A DNA stretch of 64,000 nt from an uncultured Cyclobacteriaceae bacterium (GTDB taxonomy: Bacteria > Bacteroidota > Bacteroidia > Cytophagales > Cyclobacteriaceae). Below, piece after piece: positions 42,592 through 51,398 of this stretch (within the stretch, counting starts at the first letter, position 1; each line of letters starts with the position of its first letter). A model generated the notes under the pieces. The model saw only the letters and a list, made by a program, of their open reading frames with translations, did not search any database and was not told where the DNA came from. The translations under genes were made by a program, and so were the position numbers. The stretch lies in NCBI GenBank assembly GCA_937146645.1, contig CAKZRQ010000015.1:217750-281749 (forward strand). The letters are read 5' to 3'.

Positions 42592-43803
42592 TTGGAAAAT
42601 TTCGAATTAGATCCGATTGAAGAAGCCATTGAGGCGATCGCTAAAGGCGAGGTTATCATCGTCGTGGATGATGAGGATCGAGAAAACGAAGGCGACTTTG
42701 TATGCGCAGCTGAGAAAGTGACTCCTGAAATCGTGAATTTCATGGCGACCCATGGACGGGGTTTGATTTGTGCACCCTTGATCGAGGACCGATGCGAAGA
42801 ATTGGGTCTAGAAATGATGGTAGGGGAGAATACAGCTGCATTCGAAACACCTTTTACTGTCTCAGTGGATTTGATTGGCCATGGATGTACTACTGGAATC
42901 TCTGCCTCTGACCGAGCAAAGACCATCCAAGCACTCGTGGATGATTCTATAGATCCTTCTGAGCTGGGTAAGCCAGGGCATATATTCCCTTTGAAGGCTA
43001 AGCGAGGAGGAGTTATTCGGAGAGCGGGTCATACAGAAGCTGCCATTGATTTATCAAGATTGGCTGGATTAAAACCTGCCGGTGTTTTGGTAGAAATCAT
43101 GAATGAAGATGGGACGATGGCAAGATTGCCAGATTTGGTGGATGTAGCTAAAAAGTTCAATCTCAAACTAATCTCCATTAAGGATCTGATAGCTTATCGA
43201 TTGAAAAAGGAGTCTCTGATAAAGAGAGAGATTGGCGTGGAAATGCCTACGGTTTCAGGTGATTTTGAATTGATTGCATTCCGTCAGACCAATACGGATG
43301 AAATTCACCTCGCTATGATTAAGGGTGAGTGGGATGAGGACGAGCCAATTTTAGTCAGAGTCCACTCCTCCTGTATGACTGGGGACATTTTTGGTTCTTG
43401 TCGATGTGATTGTGGACCACAGTTGCAAGCAGCGCTAAAAATGGTGCAGGACGAAGGTAAAGGAGTGGTTCTTTATATGAATCAAGAGGGAAGAGGTATA
43501 GGCCTTATCAATAAGCTGAAGGCGTATAAGCTTCAGGAAGAGGGGATGGATACTGTACAAGCCAATCTCGCTTTGGGTTTACCTATGGATGCACGCGATT
43601 ACGGCGTAGGAGCTCAAATTCTGAGAGATCTCGGAGTTAGCAAAATAAGGCTCATCTCGAATAATCCGAAAAAGAGGGTAGGCCTCCTGGGTTATGGGCT
43701 TGAGATAGTTGAGCAAGTTCCTATTGAAATCGAGCCAAATGAGCACAATGCCAAGTATCTCCAGACAAAGAGAGATAAAATGGGGCATAACATTTTGAAA
43801 TAA
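42592..43803 (+). CDS. ribBA: bifunctional DHBP synthase / GTP cyclohydrolase II
   Basis: A 403-residue riboflavin-pathway enzyme starting with TTG at 42592. Residues 1-200 are 3,4-dihydroxy-2-butanone-4-phosphate synthase ([13 protein letters not shown], then [22 protein letters not shown]). Residues 205-403 are GTP cyclohydrolase II with the zinc ligands in [18 protein letters not shown] and the catalytic segment [12 protein letters not shown]. Both halves have all key residues. Confidence 0.96.
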   Translation: MENFELDPIEEAIEAIAKGEVIIVVDDEDRENEGDFVCAAEKVTPEIVNFMATHGRGLICAPLIEDRCEELGLEMMVGENTAAFETPFTVSVDLIGHGCTTGISASDRAKTIQALVDDSIDPSELGKPGHIFPLKAKRGGVIRRAGHTEAAIDLSRLAGLKPAGVLVEIMNEDGTMARLPDLVDVAKKFNLKLISIKDLIAYRLKKESLIKREIGVEMPTVSGDFELIAFRQTNTDEIHLAMIKGEWDEDEPILVRVHSSCMTGDIFGSCRCDCGPQLQAALKMVQDEGKGVVLYMNQEGRGIGLINKLKAYKLQEEGMDTVQANLALGLPMDARDYGVGAQILRDLGVSKIRLISNNPKKRVGLLGYGLEIVEQVPIEIEPNEHNAKYLQTKRDKMGHNILK

Positions 43804-43880
43804 GCGGAAGTTAGATTTACTAAGATGAAGGGACATGATTTTGGATCAACCCTTTGGATTTTACTTCGTAAATTAAAGAT

Positions 43881-44531
43881 ATGAAGAGAGTAATTTCAGG
43901 AATAGGTCTTTTGGTGTTCATGATTAGTTTTTTGGCGTTTTCCGCCAAAGCTCAAAATGAATTCCCATCTCAAATCTGGCACAAAGGAAATGTGTACGGT
44001 ACAGATGGTCAGGGTTCTTCAGGTTTATTGAAATATGATCTTGATAATAACCTGATTCAAATTAAAGGTGATGTTATCCAAACATTGACTGCAGCAAATG
44101 TCTCTTTTTTTGAAATCTATGATGAGGTTTATGGGGGAATACGGAAATTTTATAGCCTTCCTTACGCCATTAATGGAGACTATGAAACTCCGGTCTTCTT
44201 TGAAGTTTTGACTGAAGGAAACGAGATAGCCCTGCTTTGTAGAGAGTACATTGCTACAGACGCCAGAAATATGAATACTATGGGTGGAATGGGAATGAAT
44301 CCCTTCTTTGGCCCTCAAACCATGATGGGATATCGTCTGGCTTTCAATTATTACTTTTTCAAAAATGGTCGAATTGAGCGGTATAGCTTAAAAAAGCGAG
44401 ATCTTTTCGAAATGCTTCCAGGTTATAAAGATGAAATAAGTCTCTTTATGAGAAAGAATCGCTTGGAGCATGATAAGAGAGGAGATTTGCTTCGAATAAC
44501 CGCTTACTATAACGAACTAGACAGCAACTAA
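43881..44531 (+). CDS. hypothetical secreted protein
   Basis: A 216-residue protein with a signal peptide ending AKAQ. The mature part begins QIWHKGNVYGTDGQGSSGLLKYDLDNNLIQIKGD, resembling a small adhesin- or barrel-like fold of Bacteroidota with a later RKFYSLPY and a Met-rich linker (MNTMGGMGMNPFFGPQTMMG). No family with known function is recognised. Its stop codon shares a base with the surE start, so both are coexpressed. Confidence 0.72.
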   Translation: MKRVISGIGLLVFMISFLAFSAKAQNEFPSQIWHKGNVYGTDGQGSSGLLKYDLDNNLIQIKGDVIQTLTAANVSFFEIYDEVYGGIRKFYSLPYAINGDYETPVFFEVLTEGNEIALLCREYIATDARNMNTMGGMGMNPFFGPQTMMGYRLAFNYYFFKNGRIERYSLKKRDLFEMLPGYKDEISLFMRKNRLEHDKRGDLLRITAYYNELDSN

Positions 44532-45316
44532 TGTCAAAACCTCTTATCCTCGTCTCTAACGACGATGGAGTCACTTCCAAAGGAATCCGAATTCTCGTTT
44601 CAGTCATGAAAAAACTTGGGGATGTTGTGGTCGTTGCGCCCGATAGCCCTCAATCTGGAATGGGACATGCCATCACCATTGGTGAAACCTTAAGGCTAAG
44701 TGAAGTGGATATTTTCGAAGGAGTGGAGGCGTATAAGTGTAGTGGAACTCCTGCGGATTGCGTGAAATTGGCGAAGAATTATGTTCTTAAAGGCCGAACT
44801 CCTGACCTAGTGGTTAGTGGTGTAAATCATGGAGCGAATACCTCCATTTCTGTCCTTTACTCTGGTACTATGTCAGCAGCGATAGAAGGAGCGCTGGAAG
44901 GATATCCATCGATAGGTTTTAGTCTCTGTGATTATTCATCCAAAGCGGATTTTTCTCATACAGAATCCTGGATTGAAAAAATCACTACTCAGGTCTTAGA
45001 AAATGGTTTGAGTAAGGGTGTGGCTTTGAATGTGAACTTTCCACCGAAGCAAAATGAGGATATTTTAGGAATAAAAGTTTGCCGACAGGCAGACGCCAAA
45101 TGGCAGGAGGAATTTGATGTGAGATTTGATCCTACTGGGCGAAAGTATTTTTGGATGGCAGGTAACTTCGTGAACTTCGATAAGGGTGAAGATAATGACG
45201 AATGGGCTATTGCAAATAATTACGTATCCATTGTTCCATGTCAATATGATCTAACAGCCCATCATGCCATCACTCATATGAACAAAGAGTGGAATTGGGA
45301 TCAGTTAAAGCCTTGA
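44531..45316 (+). CDS. surE: 5'/3'-nucleotidase SurE
   Basis: A 261-residue SurE. The metal site is in LVSNDDGV (Asp-Asp), and TPADCVKLAKNYVL, SGVNHGANTSISVLYSGTMSAA and ALNVNFPP are the family's conserved blocks. It removes the phosphate of nucleoside 5'- and 3'-monophosphates and aids survival in stationary phase. It overlaps the upstream secreted-protein gene by 1 nt. Confidence 0.95.
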   Translation: MSKPLILVSNDDGVTSKGIRILVSVMKKLGDVVVVAPDSPQSGMGHAITIGETLRLSEVDIFEGVEAYKCSGTPADCVKLAKNYVLKGRTPDLVVSGVNHGANTSISVLYSGTMSAAIEGALEGYPSIGFSLCDYSSKADFSHTESWIEKITTQVLENGLSKGVALNVNFPPKQNEDILGIKVCRQADAKWQEEFDVRFDPTGRKYFWMAGNFVNFDKGEDNDEWAIANNYVSIVPCQYDLTAHHAITHMNKEWNWDQLKP

Positions 45317-45317
45317 T

Positions 45318-46187
45318 TTACTGAATATTATTTAACTCTGTTTCGAAGGCTTTCCTCCAATCAATATCTGATTTTAGGATTTTGAACTTGACCATATTTT
45401 CAATGGCTCTATCTAATTCTTCGCTTACAATAGTATGGTCTGTTTGCCATTTGGTTTGAGACTTCCAAAGCTTCACATCTTCCAAATTAAGCGAGTAGAA
45501 ATCGGCAATTTCCGCTGTGCTTGATTCACTGTTTTCTACCTCTTTTGTTTCCACATAGATCTTATCTAGAAGCCTTGAAAAAAATGAAGGATTGGAATCA
45601 ATGGTGGTCTGTTTAGCAGCAATCACAAAGCAGGGCCAGGGACTCGGAACTTCACCGATTCGATTCATTTCACCTGAATCTACAAAGGGTTTGGTCGTGA
45701 ATTTTTCCCATAGAAAAAGACCATTTTTATGAGTATCCATTGCTTGTAGAGCTCCCGGAAGATTATTAACAATTTCATAGGTCGCATTTTCAATTTTCCA
45801 GTTTTCCCGATCCATAAGCACTTTGCTCATTAAATCTGAACCTGAGCCTTTTCGACTAATTAGAAATTGCGGTTTTTTGACATCTTTCAGAGAATTTAAA
45901 TCTGATGATGGAGCGATGTGAATTCCCCAGGTCAACGGGCTTTGGACATAAAGTCCAATGATTTTCAAATCATCATCAGCTTCATATCTTTTGAAGAAGC
46001 TTTCCGTCAGGATTATCGCAATGTCAGTTTCATTTTGGTCTAATTGCTCAATCATTTTGCCTGAACCTCTTGACTCATCTCGCCATATCAATTCTAAGCC
46101 TTCATTTAGAAAGTGTTGCTTTGCGATCAATTTGTGCCAGGGATAATTGAAGTGTTCAGGTACTCCGGTAATAGTAAAATTTATCAT
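45318..46187 (-). CDS. substrate-binding-protein-like protein without signal peptide
   Basis: About 289 residues from ATG 46187. The sequence (INFTITGVPEHFNYPWHKLIAKQHFLNEGLELIWRDESRG, GSGKMIEQLDQNETDIAIILTESF, LKIIGLYVQSPLTWGIHIAPSSDLNSLKDVKKPQFLISRKGSGSDLMSKVLM) is that of a periplasmic nitrate/taurine-type solute-binding protein (NMT1-like, class II fold). There is no signal peptide or lipobox and no transporter gene nearby, so it may act as a cytoplasmic sensor or enzyme. A terminator separates it from GH31 upstream. Confidence 0.75.
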   Translation of the reverse strand: MINFTITGVPEHFNYPWHKLIAKQHFLNEGLELIWRDESRGSGKMIEQLDQNETDIAIILTESFFKRYEADDDLKIIGLYVQSPLTWGIHIAPSSDLNSLKDVKKPQFLISRKGSGSDLMSKVLMDRENWKIENATYEIVNNLPGALQAMDTHKNGLFLWEKFTTKPFVDSGEMNRIGEVPSPWPCFVIAAKQTTIDSNPSFFSRLLDKIYVETKEVENSESSTAEIADFYSLNLEDVKLWKSQTKWQTDHTIVSEELDRAIENMVKFKILKSDIDWRKAFETELNNIQ

Positions 46188-46191
46188 GCCA

Positions 46192-46219
46192 TAAAAAAAA
46201 GCCGAATCAGGGATTCGAC
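46192..46219 (-). terminator. rho-independent terminator of GH31 gene
   Basis: Minus strand: GTCGAATC, loop CCT, GATTCGGC, then eight T. It lies 78 nt after the GH31 stop and just before the start of the substrate-binding-like gene. Confidence 0.85.
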
Positions 46220-46296
46220 TTTGTAATTTTGATTTGAACTCCTTTTGCCAAAGGTTTAGATATAAAATCATAAAACCAGACTTTTGAGTATTAAAA

Positions 46297-48729
46297 TCAG
46301 AGATCTATTTGAATTGACTCTTGGCTATTCGGAATTTCGATAAAACTCAAATTCTCTATTTCATGGTAGGGATGAAAATTTTCTGGTAAAGGATCGAATT
46401 CAGTGAGTCTTCCTAAAAAGGCAAAATCCTCTCTGTTGACCTTGATTTTCTTTCCATTTACAGTAACATTTTCTCCAGTGAAGTGGTGAAGGTAAATTCT
46501 CAAGTTTGTGAATTCACTTGAGTAGTTTCCTTCTGCTGATCCAAATTTCAAAGATCCTGAAGAATGGGAAAAGGTTATTTTTCTTTTCAGAAATGCTCCA
46601 TTTTTATGGTCATGGCTGATTCCATCATCCTCGTAATGAATGGTATTGCTCTCTTCATTTCCGGGATACACATGGAAATTTAGAGTGGAATCAGGCTTTT
46701 CAGTCACATTTGATATGTCAGATTGCTCTGCAAAAATGCTTGATTCTTTTACGAAGACTGGAAGGTAATTTAAAGGGCATTCTATTAAGTGTACTTTTCC
46801 CCCTTCATATTTTTCATCCGAGTAGAGAGAAGTCCAATTTCCTTTTGGTAGATAAACCCTCATTATCTCCTTTGTCGATTCTACCGGAGCAACTAAAAAA
46901 CGATCGCAAAAGATGTATTGATTCTCAAACTCTGAGGCATATATGTTTTCCTCATTGGAATAATCTATTGCTAGACTTGCGGATATCGTTTTACCACTAT
47001 CAGATGCCTCATAAAACGCACTGTAAATTGTAGGAAGAAGCTTGTATCTAAGCTTCATATAATTCTTTGAAATTTCCTCAACTTCTTCACCAAATGCCCA
47101 AGGCTCGGCATCGTTGCTGTTAATCATAGAATGCGCTCGGTAAAAAGGTGAGAAGGCTGCGATACTCATCCATCTAGCGAAAAGGCTTTTGCTCGCCTCT
47201 CCAGCAAATCCGCCGACATCATACCCGGAAAAAGCTACACCACTCAAGCCCAAACTATTTACTAACCTCACGCCAGCCAGCATATGCTCTTCCGAAGCCA
47301 CATTGTCTCCAGTCCAAGCTGCCGCATATCTCTGGATTCCAGCAAATCCAGATCTGGTGAGAACAAAAGGTCTTTCTGAGGAATTTTGGACTTTCGAGCC
47401 TTTTTGAGCACTTCTAACCATTTGCATTCCGTATACATTTCTAGCTTTTCTATGTGAAGCACCTTGGCCTTCGTAGTCGAATTCGATCAAATTCGGAGTG
47501 AATTGGCCCCAAGAAGCTGGTTCATTCATATCTGTCCAGAAACCGTCAACTCCAGCATCAGTGTAAAATTTCATTTTCTCTACCCACCATTCTCTCGTTT
47601 CAGATTTGGTAAAATCAGGGAAGGCACACCATCCTGGCCATACTTGAGCTTCGTACTCTTGACCATCAGGATATTTTACGAAAAGATCCTTTTCTCTTCC
47701 TTCTTCATAGGGTAAATAACCCTTTTGGGTTTTAATCCCAGGGTCCATGATGACCACTACTCTGAATCCTTGCTCCTTGAGATGTGCAATCATGGATTTT
47801 GGGTCTGGGAACTTAATACCATCAAAAGTGAAGACTTTATATTCTTCCATATGATGGATATCCAGATAAATGACATCAGCCGGCATATCCTTATCTCTGA
47901 AGGTCTTAGCTACAGTATATACTTCACTATCAGGATAATATGAATACCTACATTGTTGGAAGCCAAGAGCCCATTTTGGAGGCATTTCCATTCTTCCAGT
48001 AAGCTCAGTGTAAGAAGTGATAATCTCACCTATGGAAGATTCGTGCAAGAAATAATAGTCCATATCTCCATCTTCCGCCCCAAAGTAGATGAATCTCTTG
48101 GTCGAAGCACCGAAATTAAACACTGATTTATGTGTATTGTCAAAGAAAATACCATACTGCCCTTCGTCATGGATTCCTAAGTAAAATGGGATGGACATGT
48201 ATAAGGGATCGTCACCTATTCCATATCCAAAGTAGTCTGTGTTCCAGTTAGTGTATGCACTTCCAAATCTATTGAGGCCCCCAGTTTTTTCTCCTAGTCC
48301 AACAAATTTCTCATTGGCCTGAACCTTTTTATAAGTGTTCACCTCAGTTCCAATCCAACTAATTCCAAGGGAATCATCCTGGTTAAGAATTTTTCCTGTA
48401 GCATCGGTAAAAGTCAGCTGGAAGTTTCTTTTCCTTATACTTAATGAAATCTTCTGAGTCTTGAGAAATAAGAAGTCCTCCTCTTCCACTATATCAAAGG
48501 CTACCTGATTAGGCTTAGCAACAACTGAGTATGGGTTTTCTTCATATTCAGAAAACCTCGACGCTTGAACTCTGATAATCCCAGAGTCAAAAACGGTAAA
48601 TCGGAATTTTCCTGAACTCGTATTGCCTTCAATACCATTATCACTTTTTTTCCAAAAGTCGATGGCTCCAAATGGGGAAAATCTTGATGATTGTTGCTTT
48701 TCGTTGATGCTTAAATCAGGTGTACTCAT
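46297..48729 (-). CDS. GH31 alpha-glucosidase
   Basis: About 810 residues from ATG 48729, chosen over an upstream start that would add 20 residues. It cleaves terminal alpha-glucosidic bonds. The N-terminal beta-sandwich is followed by a TIM barrel with the nucleophile Asp400 in GFWTDMNEPASW and the acid/base Asp475 in AAWTGDNVASEEH. PPKWALGFQQCRYSYYP is the usual barrel start. There is no signal peptide, so it acts inside the cell on maltodextrins or maltose. It is oriented away from the LacI gene, whose operator-like site lies in the GH31 promoter region. Confidence 0.93.
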   Translation of the reverse strand: MSTPDLSINEKQQSSRFSPFGAIDFWKKSDNGIEGNTSSGKFRFTVFDSGIIRVQASRFSEYEENPYSVVAKPNQVAFDIVEEEDFLFLKTQKISLSIRKRNFQLTFTDATGKILNQDDSLGISWIGTEVNTYKKVQANEKFVGLGEKTGGLNRFGSAYTNWNTDYFGYGIGDDPLYMSIPFYLGIHDEGQYGIFFDNTHKSVFNFGASTKRFIYFGAEDGDMDYYFLHESSIGEIITSYTELTGRMEMPPKWALGFQQCRYSYYPDSEVYTVAKTFRDKDMPADVIYLDIHHMEEYKVFTFDGIKFPDPKSMIAHLKEQGFRVVVIMDPGIKTQKGYLPYEEGREKDLFVKYPDGQEYEAQVWPGWCAFPDFTKSETREWWVEKMKFYTDAGVDGFWTDMNEPASWGQFTPNLIEFDYEGQGASHRKARNVYGMQMVRSAQKGSKVQNSSERPFVLTRSGFAGIQRYAAAWTGDNVASEEHMLAGVRLVNSLGLSGVAFSGYDVGGFAGEASKSLFARWMSIAAFSPFYRAHSMINSNDAEPWAFGEEVEEISKNYMKLRYKLLPTIYSAFYEASDSGKTISASLAIDYSNEENIYASEFENQYIFCDRFLVAPVESTKEIMRVYLPKGNWTSLYSDEKYEGGKVHLIECPLNYLPVFVKESSIFAEQSDISNVTEKPDSTLNFHVYPGNEESNTIHYEDDGISHDHKNGAFLKRKITFSHSSGSLKFGSAEGNYSSEFTNLRIYLHHFTGENVTVNGKKIKVNREDFAFLGRLTEFDPLPENFHPYHEIENLSFIEIPNSQESIQIDL

Positions 48730-48874
48730 AGTAATCAGTGCCCTCTTGGTTAGGGTCCTCCAAGCACTAATATTGAAAACGTAAAGCAATCAGAAAAATA
48801 AAAATCAGCCTCCATTGGCTTGATTCGACGAAAATCTAGAATAAAACCCTTTTGGAATTTCAATCAAGGCCTAT

Positions 48875-48886
48875 TCAATCGATTGC
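48875..48886. promoter_or_regulatory. LacI-type operator in GH31 promoter region
   Basis: The plus-strand TCAATCGATTGC contains the perfect palindrome CAATCGATTG with a central CG, the hallmark of LacI-family operators. The minus strand GCAATCGATTG is nearly the same as the GCAAACGATTGC at 50093-50104. Confidence 0.6.
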
Positions 48887-48915
48887 GCATATTTTTTTAG
48901 AAATGAAGAAAAAAA

Positions 48916-49947
48916 TTACTGGCGAACAGAAGAATTTCTTACTAGAAGCTCTGTATTAAGGATTAAAGGATCCTTGACTGAGTCGGGATCAATTTTCTTT
49001 TCGATAATATCGAGGAGTAGGGAAGTGGCCTCAGAACCTATTTTAAATCCAGGCTGTGCTACTGAACTTAGACTTGGATCTAGCATAGAACAGAACTGCC
49101 AATTGCTGAAACCAACCAGCCCAATTTCTTCGGGAACCTTAAGACCAAGTTTCTTTGCAGCGTGCATCGCACCGACAGCAGCCATATCGTTACTGGCAAA
49201 AAACGCATCAGGCTTTGAATCAAAATTCTCAAACAAATCCATAGCTACTGCATAAGCCTCTTCAGTGGTTCCTGTAGGACACTCCCGAATGAAATCCTCG
49301 TTCACCTGCATTCCGTGATTATAAAGCGCATCTCTATAACCTCTTTCCCTATTTTGACTAATCTTAAGACTCTTCGGCCCAGATAAATGGGCTATGTTCT
49401 CATATCCCTGTTCGATTAAATGACTGACTGCTTCATATCCACCCTTGTAATCATCCACAGCCACAGAGACTGCACCATCTATTTTTGGAATTCGATCAAA
49501 AAACACCATGGGAAATCCATAGTCAAGTAATTTAGAGAAGTGATCAAAGTCGGCAGTTTGCTTGGTGAAGCAAACTAAAAAACCATCGATCTGATTAGAG
49601 AGCATGGCTTCGATACTACTCTTTTCCCGGGACATACTCTCATTTGTCTGGGTTAGAATTACATTGTAACCTCTTGCTTGAGCTACTTCTTCAATTCCAC
49701 TGATGACTGTGGAAAAAAAGAAATGGACCACCTCAGGGATAATAACCCCAATAGTAAATGATCTACTTTTTCTGAGGGAAAGGGCGACAGCGTTTGGGCG
49801 ATAGTTCAGGCGCTCAGCCACTTCCTTCACTTTCCTCTTTGTTTCTTCGCTAATCCCGGGATAATCTTTCAGCGCCCTTGAAACCGTCGATGAGGATACT
49901 CCAAGCTCTTTGGCAATATCCTTAATCGTAGCCTGCCCAATTTTCAT
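48916..49947 (-). CDS. LacI-family transcriptional regulator
   Basis: A 343-residue regulator. The DNA-binding domain (IKDIAKELGVSSSTVSRALKDYPGISEETKRKVKEVAERLNYRPNAVA, about residues 8-57) is followed by a periplasmic-binding-like sugar sensor (RSFTIGVIIPEVVHFFFSTVISGIEEVA ... FDRIPKIDGAVSVAVDDYKGGYEAVSHLIEQGYENIAHL). It is probably a sugar-responsive repressor or activator of the alpha-glucan genes on both sides, as shown by operator-like sites before GH31 and susE. Confidence 0.9.
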   Translation of the reverse strand: MKIGQATIKDIAKELGVSSSTVSRALKDYPGISEETKRKVKEVAERLNYRPNAVALSLRKSRSFTIGVIIPEVVHFFFSTVISGIEEVAQARGYNVILTQTNESMSREKSSIEAMLSNQIDGFLVCFTKQTADFDHFSKLLDYGFPMVFFDRIPKIDGAVSVAVDDYKGGYEAVSHLIEQGYENIAHLSGPKSLKISQNRERGYRDALYNHGMQVNEDFIRECPTGTTEEAYAVAMDLFENFDSKPDAFFASNDMAAVGAMHAAKKLGLKVPEEIGLVGFSNWQFCSMLDPSLSSVAQPGFKIGSEATSLLLDIIEKKIDPDSVKDPLILNTELLVRNSSVRQ

Positions 49948-50283
49948 AAATTATACTATTCCTAGATTTCTCTATACTAGTATAACTCCTTGATTCTGCC
50001 TTTCCAAGGAAAAGTTTCTGGTCGGTAATTGGCTGACTTTTTCTGAAATTCTCAAAAATGTGCAAAAAAACTTTTTTTATGCAAACGTGACCGCAAACGA
50101 TTGCACAAAAAATCAAGCCTAAATCTACCCTAGTACTATTGCATGGCTCGTTTTGTTCAACTAATATGAATTATTGAAAAAGTTTAATACCAGCACAAAT
50201 TGGAAAAACACAAAAATGTAGGTTAAACTATTTCGTGTAAAAATATAACAAAACCAAGTTCAATTTATCTAGAGTAAATCCTT
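49948..50283. other. 336-nt divergent regulatory region of LacI and SusE genes
   Basis: This gene-free stretch holds a palindrome TATACTAGTATA (49973-49984) close to the LacI start, and a pair of related sites: the half-site GCAAACGT (50081-50088) and the operator-like GCAAACGATTGC (50093-50104). The rest is AT-rich. I cannot fix -33/-7 boxes with confidence. No ORF of a plausible kind is present; no remnants of susC or susD are seen. Confidence 0.6.
50093..50104. promoter_or_regulatory. LacI-type operator upstream of SusE-like gene
   Basis: GCAAACGATTGC: arms GCAAA and ATTGC around a central CG, one mismatch from a perfect palindrome. It lies about 180 nt before the SusE start and 145 nt from the LacI start, so it can serve both. 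Confidence 0.6.
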
Positions 50284-51327
50284 ATGAGAAGTTTGAGAAA
50301 GATCGGATGGGTAGCAACATTAATCCCCTTCCTAATTGCATGTGAGGCGTATGAAGCACCGCCAATTATTCCACAGACTGGTTCAGCGGTAATTAGTCCT
50401 GAGAATGGTGGAAATCTTGTATTGGCAGTTGAGAATGCTGAGACAACCATTCCTTTTGAAGTTACTATTGCTGACTTCGCGAAAGACGGTAATGTAACCT
50501 ATGCAGTAGAGATGGATGTTGCGGGGGCAGGTTTTGCTAACGCTGTCGAAGTTGGAACGTCGGAAACTACTACAGTAGATGTATTGACTAGCGACTTGAA
50601 TGATGAGCTTGTAGCTAAGGGTCTTCCACTAGGAACTCCTTCAAGCATTGAGTTTAGAGTAAAGTCCACAACAGATGCTGGATTTAGTCCACTTTATGGT
50701 GCTACTACCACTGTAGATGTAACTCCTTATGACGCTTTTGTTGATTTCCCAGTACTTTATGTTCCTGGTGATTATCAGGGTTGGAATCCAGGGAATGAAA
50801 TGACGGTTCTTAAGTCCGTTGATTTTGATAATAATTTCACTGGTTTCGTACATATTCTTGGAGGATCAGGTGAATTCAAATTCACAGAGGAAAATGATTG
50901 GGTTGACGGTAAGAACTGGGGAGATAATGGTGCTGATGGAACTTTGGACAACCCTTCTGATGCATCAAATATCAAAGTAGAAACTTTTGGTACTATCGAA
51001 ATCTCTGTAGATATGGATGCTAAGACTTATACGATGTCAGATCCACTTCTATGGGGAATCATCGGAGATGCTACACCAGGAGGATGGGATGCTGAAACTC
51101 CTATGGATTTTGATAGAGACGCTAATGTATTAACCATCACCACAGACTTAAACGCGGGTGAGATGAAATTCAGAGCTAACCAGAATTGGGACTACAACTA
51201 TGGTGGAGCTGACGGAGAGTTAACCGCTGGAGGTGATAATATTCCAGTTGCAGAGGCTGGAAACTATACAGTGACGCTTAATTTCACTGAGCCTGGAGAG
51301 GTTAGCTACACTCTGACCAAGAATTAA
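50284..51327 (+). CDS. SusE-type surface glycan-binding lipoprotein
   Basis: A 347-residue lipoprotein (signal FLIACE, Cys20). The N-terminal Ig-like SusE domain (residues 30-140: PENGGNLVLAVENAETTIPFEVTIADF) is followed by two SusE/SusF carbohydrate-binding modules, with the aromatic surface residues W in GDYQGWNPGNEMT and GDATPGGWDAETP and in AND-type loops. It binds starch on the cell surface. The usual partner genes susC and susD are not adjacent. It precedes the GH13 amylase, with a strong terminator-like hairpin between them. Confidence 0.82.
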   Translation: MRSLRKIGWVATLIPFLIACEAYEAPPIIPQTGSAVISPENGGNLVLAVENAETTIPFEVTIADFAKDGNVTYAVEMDVAGAGFANAVEVGTSETTTVDVLTSDLNDELVAKGLPLGTPSSIEFRVKSTTDAGFSPLYGATTTVDVTPYDAFVDFPVLYVPGDYQGWNPGNEMTVLKSVDFDNNFTGFVHILGGSGEFKFTEENDWVDGKNWGDNGADGTLDNPSDASNIKVETFGTIEISVDMDAKTYTMSDPLLWGIIGDATPGGWDAETPMDFDRDANVLTITTDLNAGEMKFRANQNWDYNYGGADGELTAGGDNIPVAEAGNYTVTLNFTEPGEVSYTLTKN

Positions 51328-51350
51328 TTTTTCCAGATAGAGTTGAGAAT

Positions 51351-51390
51351 AAGATCGGTTTTGGGTTTTACCCGAAACCGGTCTTTATTT
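51351..51390 (+). terminator. strong terminator between SusE and GH13 genes
   Basis: A long stem (AAGATCGGTTTTGGGT against ACCCGAAACCGGTCTT, with G-T pairs) with a TTT loop and T-rich tail. It lies 24 nt after susE and 9 nt before the amylase start. It would limit amylase transcription from the susE promoter. Confidence 0.8.
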
Positions 51391-51398
51391 GTTTAAAT

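Noticed and set aside
49973..49984. TATACTAGTATA palindrome as a second regulator operator
   Set aside because: It is a single short AT-rich palindrome with no second copy that I could find; kept only as a note in the regulatory region.
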